A stretch of DNA of 55,821 nucleotides from a virus, in the IMG/VR virus record IMGVR_UViG_3300027733_001676, positions 1-55,821 of that record. One strand, written 5' to 3'. The position numbers were made by a program, and so were the translations under genes. This document shows positions 34,783-44,910 of the stretch, piece by piece. The notes under the pieces were generated by a model. The model saw only the letters and a program-made list of their open reading frames with translations, was not told where the DNA came from and did no database searches. The number at the start of each line of letters is the position of its first letter. The stretch's first letter is position 1.

Positions 34783-34799
34783 GCGTCATGTAATATATA

Positions 34800-35198
34800 T
34801 CAAATAGAAAATATATTAAATAATTTTAATGAAACGACTTTAACCCCGATTTCATTGGTTAAAATGATACTATCCTTGTATAAATCCCAGTTCAATTGAA
34901 AGTTTTTATCGAACACTCCATTGTTCTCATCTGCGATTAATTTATTCATCGCATTAAGCGTATATAGAGTGTTGGTTTGTTTTTTTCTATGTACACCAAT
35001 TGTACCAGGATACTTTAGTTTATTATTAAAGTCCTTGATAATATTGAAAGTCAAATATATTTCCCGAAGATTCTTTTCATTAGCAAAAACAAATATACGA
35101 TTATCTATCAAAGTATATGTTTGTTGTACTTCTTGTATTACAGATTGATATTTTTGACTGTCTGTAAATGTACAGAGTAATTGTTTTAATTCGTTCAT
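34800..35198 (-). CDS. Hypothetical protein
   Basis: The 132-aa soluble protein starts in an ATGA overlap with the 669-aa gene upstream, so the two are translated together. It contains ENLREIYLTF-like helical and strand segments, IGVHRKKQTNTLYTLNAMNKLI (about 72-93) and LNWDLYKDSIIL. The pattern looks like a conserved phage family, but I cannot name it. It ends just before the SSB promoter. Confidence 0.55.
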   Translation of the reverse strand: MNELKQLLCTFTDSQKYQSVIQEVQQTYTLIDNRIFVFANEKNLREIYLTFNIIKDFNNKLKYPGTIGVHRKKQTNTLYTLNAMNKLIADENNGVFDKNFQLNWDLYKDSIILTNEIGVKVVSLKLFNIFSI

Positions 35199-37204
35199 AA
35201 TGCTATTGCTGTGCCAGGTATTTTACCATAAGGCATTACTAATATTCTACATCCCAATAACAATATTACTTTACCTTTTCTGGTATAAGAAAAATTTTCT
35301 ACTTCTGTAAATCGAGCGTATAAGACTGGTCGATATTGTAAAATTGGATCTTCAGCGTTTTTTGGGGCTGGTAAATTTGGATTGAATAATATGTGGCCTC
35401 GGTTGTCCGTAGAAATTTTTATGCCATTTGGCTCATCTTCACTATCATTATGAAATTCTACATTTAATGTTTCATTTGTTTGAATTAAACAATGAACATT
35501 TTCAGGACCATAGTTGGAGGAATTAAGTTTAAAGTCTAATCCGTAAATTGACATTCCTGCGATTTGTCGAGACTCATCAGTACCATCCAACATATCTATC
35601 CAAACTGAAAATCCTCTTGGTAAAAAGTATATTTCTTTATTTAAACCAATGTTATTTTTAAAAACCGTTGTAACAGATGACTTATTTGCTAATAACAAAT
35701 CTGTTTCTTCTTGTGAGAACATCACATTTGAATCACTTGTTCTGACTTTTTTTGTTTTATCATCAATTTCAAGTGAATATCCGGTTCGAATTGTAGTAGG
35801 ATCAGGTAATTGTTTCGTAGTTTTATCTAGAAAGTTTGCTATGATTTCAGCCCACTTACCCTTTTCACTACCAAGTTTACTGTTAAGATTTTTTATACTT
35901 CCATATTGTTGAAATGGTACCGCAGCTAAAGAAGTAGCAGCGCCTTCTTCGGACCAATAATTGCCGTGTTTATATGATATCCAAAATTTATCTGTGGAAT
36001 TTTCGGTCAATGCTAAATCAGCTTTACCTACACCTTCAATTTTATGGGCACCATTTACATTTACACCAGTATCTCTAAATTCATTTAGTTCATCCGAAAT
36101 ATAAAGTCTCAACGGCACTTTTATGTCATTTTTTATGAACCACGTATTTAAGTTATTAACTTGTAGTTCTTCATAACCAATACCTCTAGCTTGTTTAGCT
36201 ACCAATTCGACTTTGTCACGATTGTTAATATAAAATTGATATACTAATATAGCTCGTTTAAAATCAGGAGATGAAATTGATTTAGCAGCTGACCAGCCAA
36301 CTATTCTTATATTAGAACCAGTTCTTATTTTTTTTGAAGTACCAGCATATGTAATTACAAGTTTACCTTCTTTTTTTAATATACTTTCCAATCCTATATA
36401 ATTTACAGGAGTCGTAAGACCATATTTATTGTTACTACCAGGAGAAAGTGTAACACTTGATATATTTTGATTTAGATTATTGATAATCTCATCATCTGTA
36501 AATCTTTCCAATCCCAATTTTCTTAAAATATCAATATCAGCATTTTCAGCTTTAATACGAGTTTCTGCAATTAACGGCCGAATTATCATTTTTCCAACAT
36601 GTTCGTCAAATATTTGTTCTCCTACATATTCACCTGTCGTGTCATACCAATTAAATCCTTTATTGTAAAATCCACATTTTTTAGCTTCATCAACACTATA
36701 GTTTAACAATGGGGTTTGTCCTTGCAATATCGCAACGTTTGCAATAGCATCTTGTTGTTTTTCCCTTGCAGTTCTGTCATCAACTTTATCATCTGACTCT
36801 GCATCTTTTTGAACTTCTTTATCTACCGATACGATATCAGTTTTTTCTTTTGGCTTTTCTTCAGTAGCACCAGCCGATGATAAATCTCCCGGAACAGAAA
36901 ATATGTTTGATTGAACCTTCTTTGGATTTTCTGCAAAGTGTGTACCCTTATTTACAGCACGATCTCTATACTCTTTACTTGGAAAGGTTACTAAAATTCC
37001 GTCTTTATTATAGGCCTGACGATCAGGAAATCTACCAGCTTCAAATAGGTTAGCTGTTTTGTCAACGATCTCATTGAGAGAATAACCAGCCTTTTCCAAA
37101 TACTCCTGCACAATAAAAACATGGTCTGGGTTCTCTAACTTGAGAACACCATCCTTTATACGGGAATCACAACAAATATCATTTATAATAGATCTAAAGT
37201 TCAT
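35195..37204 (-). CDS. Large hypothetical protein with PD-(D/E)XK-nuclease-like motif
   Basis: In this 669-aa protein, residues 100-155 are a charged, disordered linker; the rest looks folded. Residues 389-414 read I-E-G-V-G-K-A-D-L-A-L, nine residues, then W-I-S-Y-K-H-G. The D396 with S-Y-K412 arrangement, followed by an F-Q-Q-Y-G segment near 428, is the order seen in PD-(D/E)XK nucleases (Asp, then E/S-x-K, then a Gln). I recall phage proteins with a similar ISHK/ISYK block but not a proven activity. It starts after a TATATTTATA motif and lies between the polymerase and replication genes. Confidence 0.5.
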   Translation of the reverse strand: MNFRSIINDICCDSRIKDGVLKLENPDHVFIVQEYLEKAGYSLNEIVDKTANLFEAGRFPDRQAYNKDGILVTFPSKEYRDRAVNKGTHFAENPKKVQSNIFSVPGDLSSAGATEEKPKEKTDIVSVDKEVQKDAESDDKVDDRTAREKQQDAIANVAILQGQTPLLNYSVDEAKKCGFYNKGFNWYDTTGEYVGEQIFDEHVGKMIIRPLIAETRIKAENADIDILRKLGLERFTDDEIINNLNQNISSVTLSPGSNNKYGLTTPVNYIGLESILKKEGKLVITYAGTSKKIRTGSNIRIVGWSAAKSISSPDFKRAILVYQFYINNRDKVELVAKQARGIGYEELQVNNLNTWFIKNDIKVPLRLYISDELNEFRDTGVNVNGAHKIEGVGKADLALTENSTDKFWISYKHGNYWSEEGAATSLAAVPFQQYGSIKNLNSKLGSEKGKWAEIIANFLDKTTKQLPDPTTIRTGYSLEIDDKTKKVRTSDSNVMFSQEETDLLLANKSSVTTVFKNNIGLNKEIYFLPRGFSVWIDMLDGTDESRQIAGMSIYGLDFKLNSSNYGPENVHCLIQTNETLNVEFHNDSEDEPNGIKISTDNRGHILFNPNLPAPKNAEDPILQYRPVLYARFTEVENFSYTRKGKVILLLGCRILVMPYGKIPGTAIAL

Positions 37205-37209
37205 CTATT

Positions 37210-37217
37210 ATAAATAT
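37210..37217 (-). promoter_or_regulatory. ATATTTAT upstream motif
   Basis: ATATTTAT on the coding strand, 5 nt before the ATG at 37204 (ATATTTAT-AATAG-ATG). Possible late promoter. Confidence 0.38.
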
Positions 37218-37225
37218 AGTTAAAT

Positions 37226-38533
37226 TTAACGTAATCTCAAATCGTTGTAGTTATTTCCAGTATATACCTTAACTTTGAACTTTTTATTCTTGATTATGTC
37301 AATTACGTCTTGTATTGTGCGTTCATCAACCTCTGGACTTACATCAAATACAATAGAATCATATACATACAATATTGGCACAATCTTCTTATCAGTTACA
37401 TACTTCAACACATTACCCAAACTATTCAGTCCATATTCGGTTTCTGCAGCCTGAATTATATATGCAAATAACTTGTTTTTATTGGGATCACTGATTTGTT
37501 TTGATGTAATCTTTCGTTTATAAATCGGAGTAGTAACATATCCCTTCTTTTCAAACATTTCCCAATATTTATTTTTTAACTCATCGGTTTTTGCAAAAAA
37601 TGGAATATTAAGATATTGATCTTTGATCTGTCCATACAAGTTAACCATCGTAAGTTTCTTGGACTTGGCCATCAATTCTGAATCAACTTGATTAACATTG
37701 TAATATTGTTTAGCCAAATGTTCATAAATGGTTTCTTCATCAGGTACCTTATAATCGATAAGATTAGCCACAATATAAGGATGAAATCCAGTAAAGTCTA
37801 CCATCAACAAATATCCATCATATCTAGATATAAAACTCTTTCTGCAACCATCCTCCTTGTTTAGAGCTACATAATTTACGTTATCAAAATGATTACTAGG
37901 TCTGCCTGTGGGATTATATATGTTGTATTCTGTATATACAAACCCGTTGTGTGTTTTTGCTTTAAAATAATTTTTAAACGTGGTTGTATCTAATTTTAAC
38001 CCATTCTTTTCAACTTCATATAGAGTATCAACAACAATGTTATTAAAGAATTTAAAGCAATAAGACTCTTTATTTTCAACGTTTAGACTTTCTACATGAA
38101 TAAGTTCTTCATCAAAATCACGTTGATGATTTGCATATGGATATATCATATTAAACTGATTGATATCACCGGTTCGAATCTTAATAACAAAATAAGCATC
38201 TGATTCTTCTTTAACGAGAATTTCGTTATGTTTTAGAAAACTAAAAAGGTTTACATCAATCAAATTACAATCCCCGAGAAAATACTTGTACCTCTTCTTA
38301 TTGTTTACATATATCTCTCGGTCTGTCTTTTTTAGTAACTTTACAAAATCATCATAAGTACTACTGATATTTACATCTGGGTGTGAAAAGTTAAAGTAAT
38401 ACTTTTCTTTAGTAATATAATCATAAACAAACGCAGCAATAACTTTATCACACGCAATATGTTTATTGGTGTTTTGAGTTATAAACTTTAGATATATTTG
38501 ATTAGATAGATGCACACTACAACATTTACACAA
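37226..38533 (-). CDS. Divergent family A DNA polymerase (polymerase domain, no intact exonuclease)
   Basis: The second half has the family A motifs. YNPTGRPSNHFDNVNY and CRKSFIS precede motif A MVDFTGFHPYIVA near residue 254. KKLTMVNLYGQI stands where motif B is expected. AETEYGLNSL follows, then motif C LYVYDSIVFDV near 395 (usual V-H-D-E). The first 165 residues lack D-x-E and other 3'-5' exonuclease residues. At 435 aa it is much shorter than Pol I (600-930). No ATG starts the frame: TTG at 38533 or GTG at 38515 is likely, 17 nt after the preceding stop. T4-like phages normally use a family B polymerase, so this could be a second polymerase or the replicative one. Confidence 0.72.
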   Translation of the reverse strand: MCKCCSVHLSNQIYLKFITQNTNKHIACDKVIAAFVYDYITKEKYYFNFSHPDVNISSTYDDFVKLLKKTDREIYVNNKKRYKYFLGDCNLIDVNLFSFLKHNEILVKEESDAYFVIKIRTGDINQFNMIYPYANHQRDFDEELIHVESLNVENKESYCFKFFNNIVVDTLYEVEKNGLKLDTTTFKNYFKAKTHNGFVYTEYNIYNPTGRPSNHFDNVNYVALNKEDGCRKSFISRYDGYLLMVDFTGFHPYIVANLIDYKVPDEETIYEHLAKQYYNVNQVDSELMAKSKKLTMVNLYGQIKDQYLNIPFFAKTDELKNKYWEMFEKKGYVTTPIYKRKITSKQISDPNKNKLFAYIIQAAETEYGLNSLGNVLKYVTDKKIVPILYVYDSIVFDVSPEVDERTIQDVIDIIKNKKFKVKVYTGNNYNDLRLR

Positions 38534-38550
38534 ATGTTCTAGAATGTCAA

Positions 38551-38937
38551 TTAAAATCCACGCCAGAATTGTCTGGGATTATTTAATATCGTCGAAATCT
38601 GAGGAAACACTTGAGCTGCTTGATTTATTCTAAGTATATTATAATCCACAACACCCGTGGTTTCAAGCATTTTTCCTTTGTACACATTAAACTCAACCCC
38701 AGATACTTTCCAAGTTATTTTGGTCTTTTTGAAAAAACCAGAGTTTGTTCCATTATAACCTCTAGCATTGGTTTCGGTTATATTAGAATAGTTAATGTTG
38801 CCAACAAAATATCGGGTTATATAACCATATTCATAGTCCGATGGTTTGATGGTTGGAATGTATGATGCTGGAATAAAGTAATTGTATCCACCCAATCCAA
38901 CAATATTTCTCGTTTTTACTGGTGTGTCATCAATCAT
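38551..38937 (-). CDS. Hypothetical protein of the baseplate cluster
   Basis: The ATG at 38937 forms an ATGA with the stop of the hub gene, giving 128 aa. The protein is rich in Gly, Tyr, Asn and beta-type segments (VGLGGYNYFIPASYIP, YITRYFVGNINYS, KITWKVSGVEFNVYKG), consistent with a virion component. It ends NNPRQFWRGF. Coupling to the hub suggests a small baseplate or tail-associated protein. I do not recognise a family. Confidence 0.55.
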   Translation of the reverse strand: MIDDTPVKTRNIVGLGGYNYFIPASYIPTIKPSDYEYGYITRYFVGNINYSNITETNARGYNGTNSGFFKKTKITWKVSGVEFNVYKGKMLETTGVVDYNILRINQAAQVFPQISTILNNPRQFWRGF

Positions 38938-41900
38938 ATATTTATATATTTTAAATTGGTTCCAGCAATACATCTTAATAATGCTGTAATATTTGTTTCC
39001 CATTTACCTGATGCTATATTATGTTCGACTTCTAATATTTGAAAAATGACATTACCAGGCACATATGGTTTAGGCAAATTACTGATTGCGAATACTTGTA
39101 GATTTCTAAACCCATACAATCCATCCAACGTCATTGATATTTGAAAGTTATCAGACACACCACTATATTTTGCAATATTACCAGATATATCACCATCATC
39201 CAACATTCTTCTCAATTTAGCCTTCATGCTGGGTGGTAAACACAAATACTTCCAATTATATATTTGTGTTTGTTCATTCCTGGCTTGGTCGCTTGAGTTT
39301 GTTTGGAGGCCGAGAGACTTTCGGAGATCTGACTGAAAATTAGCCAAACTTCCTCTGGGAACAAGTGTGGAATTTACACCATCTACATTCAAGAATCTCA
39401 TACATAAAATGTCATTACGGGACATTTCACCATAAACCTGAATATTTGCTATGTCTCTATTTTCATCTTTAAAATCAACATTTGTGCCTGGTATATTGCC
39501 GGATTGTTGAGCTTTCTCCAAATCTTTACCTTTTAATTTTGCAATCTGCTCCAGTTGGAATGCGTCTAGTCTATCTCTAAACTTGATAAATGGTGTATTT
39601 GAAACTTGAGTTATCACAATATCAAGTTCTGCTTTAGTATTTGCATTATTTATTTTGTCTTGAATCTTTTCAGTCAAGCTTGGTGAATTTGTGCCAGCAA
39701 ATAAAACATTGTTAGCTTGTTCATTAGTCAAACTAACATCAAAGTTTATAGATTTTACAACATTGTTGGTCTTTGCCAAATCAAACATATATACCTCTTT
39801 TAATATATCCATGTTGATTGTGTTTTTATCTACAATTGATAATCTTCCATTTAAACCATCCACTATATCAAATTGCCAAAAATCATCAACTGCGTTGTTT
39901 ATTGTACTCAATACGGCCGTGACAAATTGTTTAATCGTCTTTACATTTTCATCTTTTGCGATTTCCATCAACCGAGTTTTTGATATAAGAAGATTCTTCA
40001 AATACCCATAATAGTATTTTTTGTATTTTTTGGTCACATCTACTCCTTCATCGTCATAGAATAATTTATCCTCGACAAATGGAAATGATGCGAATCCAAG
40101 AGGCCATTTATTTGGGCCATTGTAATAGAACCAATTAATTACTCTATCCAAATCATCACGATACAAACCAGATGTACCAAATGTTTTCTGTGCATTTAAT
40201 GCAGCTAAAAGTAGTGACTGATCAGAATCAATATTTTTATCTTTTTTATTTACCTTCAGAGCATTCTTGAGTTGTAAAGTTAAATCAGGTTTATTTCTTT
40301 GAGGATTAACAAATTCATTTTTTGTTATTTCCTTTTGTTCAGTAGTTAAAAATTTTCCACCATTATTTATTTTTGGCGCAACAGGATTTGGTATCAATAC
40401 ATTTTTATCACATGATATTAAGTTTGGATGTGCATTTATAATAATGTCAGTGTTATCTATTACGTACAAATTATTACGTGGGTTTGAACAGAATAAATTA
40501 AGTAATTCAAACACAAAGTCTAGTTGAAGCCAGACTTCATCATTTGTATCATTAGCATCAAAGTCTGTTTTGCTGTCATCAAATGATACTTGTTGTTCAT
40601 AGTAATTGGCGGGATATTGTCGAATCGATCCATACTCAATTACGGGAAATTCAGCTGGTGCCGATTTTTGATAAGGAGGTGCAAAATATCCTGGTCCACC
40701 TGATGGTATCGTTGTTGATGTAGGAGGATTTACATACTCAACTTTTGTTTTTCCAGGTTGTCTTGCAGCTTTATATATGTCTTCTCTTCTGCCAACAAAA
40801 ATTCTATCTTCAGCATTACCACTATAAAAAGATGATTTACCAGCCTTGGTCGGCCCAGCAGACGCTCTAATAGCCGTCAATATATTTTCACGTTTTTGTT
40901 TTTCTGATTGTTGTGCGTTAGCCTCAGCATCTGCAGCGGCTTTTTGAGTCTCGGCGTATTTGTTGGCAATCGCAATTCTATTATCGATTGCATAATCAAC
41001 AAAATTACTTCTAGACTTAATTACATCATTTATGGAAGGTAGATAGATGTTAATAAAATTTTTTAAATTTATATACTCAACGCTTTCTGCTCCGGCATTT
41101 TGAGTAGCATTGTTGTCAGTTCTGAATCCTGCAAACAATCCTTGTCTTGATGTACACTCAACATTACACTCATACAAAAATCCATTTTGTGTGGTAAAAT
41201 TATATTTTGTAACAATTCCGGTTACACATCCGTAGTTACCATATGAAAGATTAGATCTGTCTAAAGCCGTTTGTGGTTCTGAAACAATCTTCCAACATTC
41301 TTCCCGAGACAAATTTAGTAAGGATTTTTGATTGAACAAATTCCAACCAAACTCAATAAACATATTGATGCCAGGAGTCAAAAAGAATGGCATCATATAT
41401 TCAAGTTGAGCCAAACTATAACAATTGAATTTAAATGATGCAAATGTAAGCAATTCTCTGCTTTGTCTTAATTGTACAGATACAATACCTGGGGGTGGTA
41501 GTATAGATGATACCACATTATCTTGTGGAAAATTGTTGTCAACTCTGGATTGATAATTTGTTAGTGATCTTAACCTTGGATCAATAAAGTGTGGTTCACC
41601 AGTAGCCTGATAACCAATAATAGCACCCTTTTGTGTAAGTGGTGTAGTATTGTTATAACCAAACGCATCATAAAAACCATCTCCACCTTTTAGAATAAAT
41701 CCATCATATGGGTTTGAATCATTTGGACTTTGACCACCAGACTTGTTTAAATAAGCACTTCTTGGTACCAACCCATTTGAAATTTGACCTGTACCACTTG
41801 AAAATATTCTAACCCAAGGAGTCATCGAACCCTTGTACTTACTATGATTATTTGCAAAGTCAAACGTAGCATTAACAAACGGATTTGGTATTTGCATACC

Positions 41901-42014
41901 AATGTTATTGGTATTATTACGACGGCGTAATTCTCTTACCATCTCGGTTGGAATGTTTTGTATTTCCCACCACGTTGGTGCATTTCCTGTTATCTCATTA
42001 GTGTTAGCTGCCAT
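38934..42014 (-). CDS. Baseplate hub protein (gp27-like, enlarged)
   Basis: The 1026-aa protein is likely to form the hub at the tip of the tail tube. Residues 200-330 hold SLAQLEYMMPFFLTPGINMFIEFGWNLFN, GIVTKYNFTTQNGFLYECNVEC and a following SRQGLFAGF, which I associate with gp27-like hub domains. A disordered, Gln/Ala-rich then Pro-rich stretch lies at about 355-455. The C-terminus has QILEVEHNIASGKWETNITALLRCI, the usual last strand pair of hub and tube-like domains. It is more than twice the length of T4 gp27, so extra domains may be fused. It lies 3 nt after the LysM-like gene. Confidence 0.62.
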   Translation of the reverse strand: MAANTNEITGNAPTWWEIQNIPTEMVRELRRRNNTNNIGMQIPNPFVNATFDFANNHSKYKGSMTPWVRIFSSGTGQISNGLVPRSAYLNKSGGQSPNDSNPYDGFILKGGDGFYDAFGYNNTTPLTQKGAIIGYQATGEPHFIDPRLRSLTNYQSRVDNNFPQDNVVSSILPPPGIVSVQLRQSRELLTFASFKFNCYSLAQLEYMMPFFLTPGINMFIEFGWNLFNQKSLLNLSREECWKIVSEPQTALDRSNLSYGNYGCVTGIVTKYNFTTQNGFLYECNVECTSRQGLFAGFRTDNNATQNAGAESVEYINLKNFINIYLPSINDVIKSRSNFVDYAIDNRIAIANKYAETQKAAADAEANAQQSEKQKRENILTAIRASAGPTKAGKSSFYSGNAEDRIFVGRREDIYKAARQPGKTKVEYVNPPTSTTIPSGGPGYFAPPYQKSAPAEFPVIEYGSIRQYPANYYEQQVSFDDSKTDFDANDTNDEVWLQLDFVFELLNLFCSNPRNNLYVIDNTDIIINAHPNLISCDKNVLIPNPVAPKINNGGKFLTTEQKEITKNEFVNPQRNKPDLTLQLKNALKVNKKDKNIDSDQSLLLAALNAQKTFGTSGLYRDDLDRVINWFYYNGPNKWPLGFASFPFVEDKLFYDDEGVDVTKKYKKYYYGYLKNLLISKTRLMEIAKDENVKTIKQFVTAVLSTINNAVDDFWQFDIVDGLNGRLSIVDKNTINMDILKEVYMFDLAKTNNVVKSINFDVSLTNEQANNVLFAGTNSPSLTEKIQDKINNANTKAELDIVITQVSNTPFIKFRDRLDAFQLEQIAKLKGKDLEKAQQSGNIPGTNVDFKDENRDIANIQVYGEMSRNDILCMRFLNVDGVNSTLVPRGSLANFQSDLRKSLGLQTNSSDQARNEQTQIYNWKYLCLPPSMKAKLRRMLDDGDISGNIAKYSGVSDNFQISMTLDGLYGFRNLQVFAISNLPKPYVPGNVIFQILEVEHNIASGKWETNITALLRCIAGTNLKYINI

Positions 42015-42017
42015 AAC

Positions 42018-42308
42018 TTAATTTAAATTTTTGAGATTATTTAGTATCTGAGAAACGTTGCCTGGTATTCTTAATTGTTTACCTAGTGGTATTGATAATT
42101 TACCTTTACCCAAGTTGTTAGCTTGTGCTATAACCCACCAGAAACTTTCGTCACCATAGTATTTTTTAGCCAAGCTATCTAAATAATCAACCTCACTTGC
42201 TATGATATATGTATCATCGATAGAATGTGGAATAATAGGATAATAAGTTGTTCTGTATACATTCTTACCATCCCATCTTTTATAAACTGGTGTAAATTGA
42301 TATCTCAT
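42018..42308 (-). CDS. LysM-like baseplate protein (gp53/tail protein X-like)
   Basis: The 96-aa protein has a C-terminal half that is a LysM-type module: DYLDSLAKKYYGDESFWWVIAQANN followed by LSIPLGKQLRIPG (about 40-80). Short LysM proteins in tail clusters sit between hub and wedge or at the tube base (T4 gp53, tail protein X of P2-like phages). It is placed between the tube-cap-like and hub genes, 3 nt and 9 nt away, which fits. Confidence 0.7.
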   Translation of the reverse strand: MRYQFTPVYKRWDGKNVYRTTYYPIIPHSIDDTYIIASEVDYLDSLAKKYYGDESFWWVIAQANNLGKGKLSIPLGKQLRIPGNVSQILNNLKNLN

Positions 42309-42317
42309 GCTATATAA

Positions 42318-44897
42318 TTATGGTATATTCGACGCATTGATCTGATTAAGCCAGTTGTTATCATACCTAATATTCTTTGAGAAATTATTTTTAGCTGTGT
42401 CACTACTTCTGTCATAAAACTCGGTGAGTGGAGCGTTTTTGTCAGCTTTAGTCCTAGAGTCAATCGGCCCTATAAAATTTGGATTAACTGGATCAGGCAA
42501 TTGCAATTGACTAACAATTGATACAGGAGCATCGCCCCAAATAGCTTTACCTGTATATGGACGATCTTTTTCAAGAACATTCATCTGAACACTAATTTCC
42601 GCTGTTCTTGGAAATTGAGCAACTCTTCCTTTGGATCTAGCTTTGTTACCTCTAGGATCTATGATCGTATCAGAACTCTGCCATTGTATAGCTTTATTTG
42701 GTCCATAATACCAACTTTGTCCATTTTTATCAGCTTCCTCTGGAATTGTTTCCCAAGATGTATCATCTGGTATTGTGACGTTACAACTTGTTATTACAAC
42801 AAAGTGGTTTTTGTAAAAATCACCCAATGTTAATTGTACCATTGGTGGTACCATATATCCACCCTCTTGTTGTAATGTATAATTAGCTGGTCTTGTTAAA
42901 CCCACCAAATAGTTTATTCGTTGCCACATTGGCATCAACTCTTTTACGCTATGCGCATTAACGGTGAAATTAAAGCTTACTTGACGTTCAAATCCTTTGT
43001 AATAGAACAATTTGTCTGGACGACCCAAATATTCAACCGTTTCCCAACTTGCATTGTTGTTGTCAGTAATTGATTTTACGGTAGCATTAAATGGAATATA
43101 TTTTTGGTTAACGATATCATAAAAATAAAACTTAATAATATCTGGTCCATATATGCCAAATTTATCTGTAGCAGAATATTGTTTAGTAAATTCCTCTTGG
43201 TTTAATACTTGAAGTGAGTTAACATAATCAACGTTGTTGGTTGGATAAATATATCGATCATTTGGTCCTTCTCCTAAACGAGTTGGTACTTTATTACCCA
43301 ACGTTTCGTCTCTACGAAAACGACCTTGATATGTATCATTTTTAATAGTTGGATCATTTAGTTTTGTAGGATCAAGTTGTTTTAAGTAATTTGTTCCTAT
43401 ACGTGTGCCATCGTTACTAAATTTAGCAAATTGAAGAGGTTGTAAATTTTTTCTGTTGGTACTATATTTGCTTTCATTTGCACCACCAATGTCGTTAATA
43501 GCCTTGTCAAGATTATCAATGATGTCCTTAACTACGTTACTTTGTTGATCACTAAATGTGGTTTTGAATCCAGATTGATTATCTAAATAAGTTTTATAGT
43601 TTAGTATTTGATCTGAATATTCGTTATCGTCATCTACTTTTACTACATCACTATATCTGTTTGAATCTCCACTTGGAGTAATTGCCTTCTTAGTTAACTT
43701 AGTACTTAGTAAGTTATTTTTATCTTTTGATAAAACACCAATTTCTTTTGTATAATCAACCGCTTGTTTTTTGATATTTCTTACTATAATCAATCTGTTC
43801 AAAGATGTTTTATTCTTCGACTTACCATAAAAACGTTGATTAACAGCTAACGAATAATCAGCCTTTTTTCCAAATCCAAGTGAATTCAACAAACCACTCA
43901 AAATACCACCACCCGCAATACCATTTTGAGTTGGATCAAACAACTTACCCGCGTTTAACATCATCTCATATGTTTGTTCATCCGCACGATATGTTGCTGG
44001 CCATGGTTGTTTTGGTGGCAAAATACCACCTAACAATGTATTGTTTTGAAAAAATCTTCCAACACCAGTTATTAATCTACTAAAAAAGTTACCCCCAGCA
44101 TTTGTCATCCAACGTTGATATCTTGGATTATTATAAGCATTTGTAGCAGTGTTACCTCTCAATAAGTCTTTTACACCATCTCTAGCAATTGATGTAACAA
44201 CTCGACTGGAATTATCCCCACCTCCCACCAAAGAGGTTAGTGTTGACAATCCCAATCCACCACTCGCTGCACTAGCAACACTGCTACGAGGTGGTGATGG
44301 TTGTGGAGGTGCGCTACCCAACAATTGTCCTACAGCACTTACAGCATTACTAAGACCAGTACCACCCAATAAGCCTGTTAATATGTTACTTGTATCTATG
44401 TGACGAGTTGGACGATCAACCAAACCAAAAGTAGCGGATCGTATAGCGGCAATCAACGGCGAAGCTGGGTTATAGACCTTGGTTTCATCGAATGATTGAA
44501 ATCCTTGTAGTATAAGTTGTTTTCCTGTAAACTTTATACCAGCACTTGATCCCAAAAACTTTCTAATTCTGGTAGCATCTTGTATAGCAGCACTTAATGG
44601 AAGTGATCTATTGCCACCAATTTTTGTACGTTGACCCTCGTTTGGGTTTTTGTAAATATATTGTTGAGATGTAACCAATCCCTTCAAATAAAGATCTTGT
44701 GGTTTGTTCTTGGTATATAAAACTCGATCATTACCATTTGTTAGAAACAATGTCTCTAATTTACCACCTCGTCTGATATTAATAAACGACGAAGCGTTAG
44801 GAGGCAGTGAAAGACCTGATCCTTGAACTTGGGATAAAGTGGTGATTTGACCTTCTGCTCCACCAAAACCCTCTACGAATGTTTGACTATTTGCCAT
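42318..44897 (-). CDS. Baseplate/tail tube cap protein (gp48/gp54-like)
   Basis: This is an 859-aa virion protein. Residues 1-460 are low in cysteine and rich in Gly, Ser and Asn with several hydrophobic Gly/Leu patches (LTGLLGGTGLSNAV). The C-terminal third looks like a tube-type domain: FGIYGPDIIKFYFYDI, ASWETVEYLGRP, ERQVSFNFTVNAHSVKELMPMWQRINYLVG, then PPMVQLTLGDFYKNHFVVI. That last block is what I expect in baseplate-tube junction proteins such as gp48/gp54. Its place, directly after the tape measure, agrees with the T4 order 29-48-54. It is two to three times longer than the T4 proteins. Confidence 0.6.
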   Translation of the reverse strand: MANSQTFVEGFGGAEGQITTLSQVQGSGLSLPPNASSFINIRRGGKLETLFLTNGNDRVLYTKNKPQDLYLKGLVTSQQYIYKNPNEGQRTKIGGNRSLPLSAAIQDATRIRKFLGSSAGIKFTGKQLILQGFQSFDETKVYNPASPLIAAIRSATFGLVDRPTRHIDTSNILTGLLGGTGLSNAVSAVGQLLGSAPPQPSPPRSSVASAASGGLGLSTLTSLVGGGDNSSRVVTSIARDGVKDLLRGNTATNAYNNPRYQRWMTNAGGNFFSRLITGVGRFFQNNTLLGGILPPKQPWPATYRADEQTYEMMLNAGKLFDPTQNGIAGGGILSGLLNSLGFGKKADYSLAVNQRFYGKSKNKTSLNRLIIVRNIKKQAVDYTKEIGVLSKDKNNLLSTKLTKKAITPSGDSNRYSDVVKVDDDNEYSDQILNYKTYLDNQSGFKTTFSDQQSNVVKDIIDNLDKAINDIGGANESKYSTNRKNLQPLQFAKFSNDGTRIGTNYLKQLDPTKLNDPTIKNDTYQGRFRRDETLGNKVPTRLGEGPNDRYIYPTNNVDYVNSLQVLNQEEFTKQYSATDKFGIYGPDIIKFYFYDIVNQKYIPFNATVKSITDNNNASWETVEYLGRPDKLFYYKGFERQVSFNFTVNAHSVKELMPMWQRINYLVGLTRPANYTLQQEGGYMVPPMVQLTLGDFYKNHFVVITSCNVTIPDDTSWETIPEEADKNGQSWYYGPNKAIQWQSSDTIIDPRGNKARSKGRVAQFPRTAEISVQMNVLEKDRPYTGKAIWGDAPVSIVSQLQLPDPVNPNFIGPIDSRTKADKNAPLTEFYDRSSDTAKNNFSKNIRYDNNWLNQINASNIP

Positions 44898-44902
44898 TTA
44901 TT

Positions 44903-44910
44903 ATAAATAT
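44903..44910 (-). promoter_or_regulatory. ATATTTAT upstream motif
   Basis: ATATTTAT overlaps the tape measure stop codon region and ends 5 nt before the ATG at 44897 (ATATTTAT-AATAA-ATG). Possible late promoter. Confidence 0.38.
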
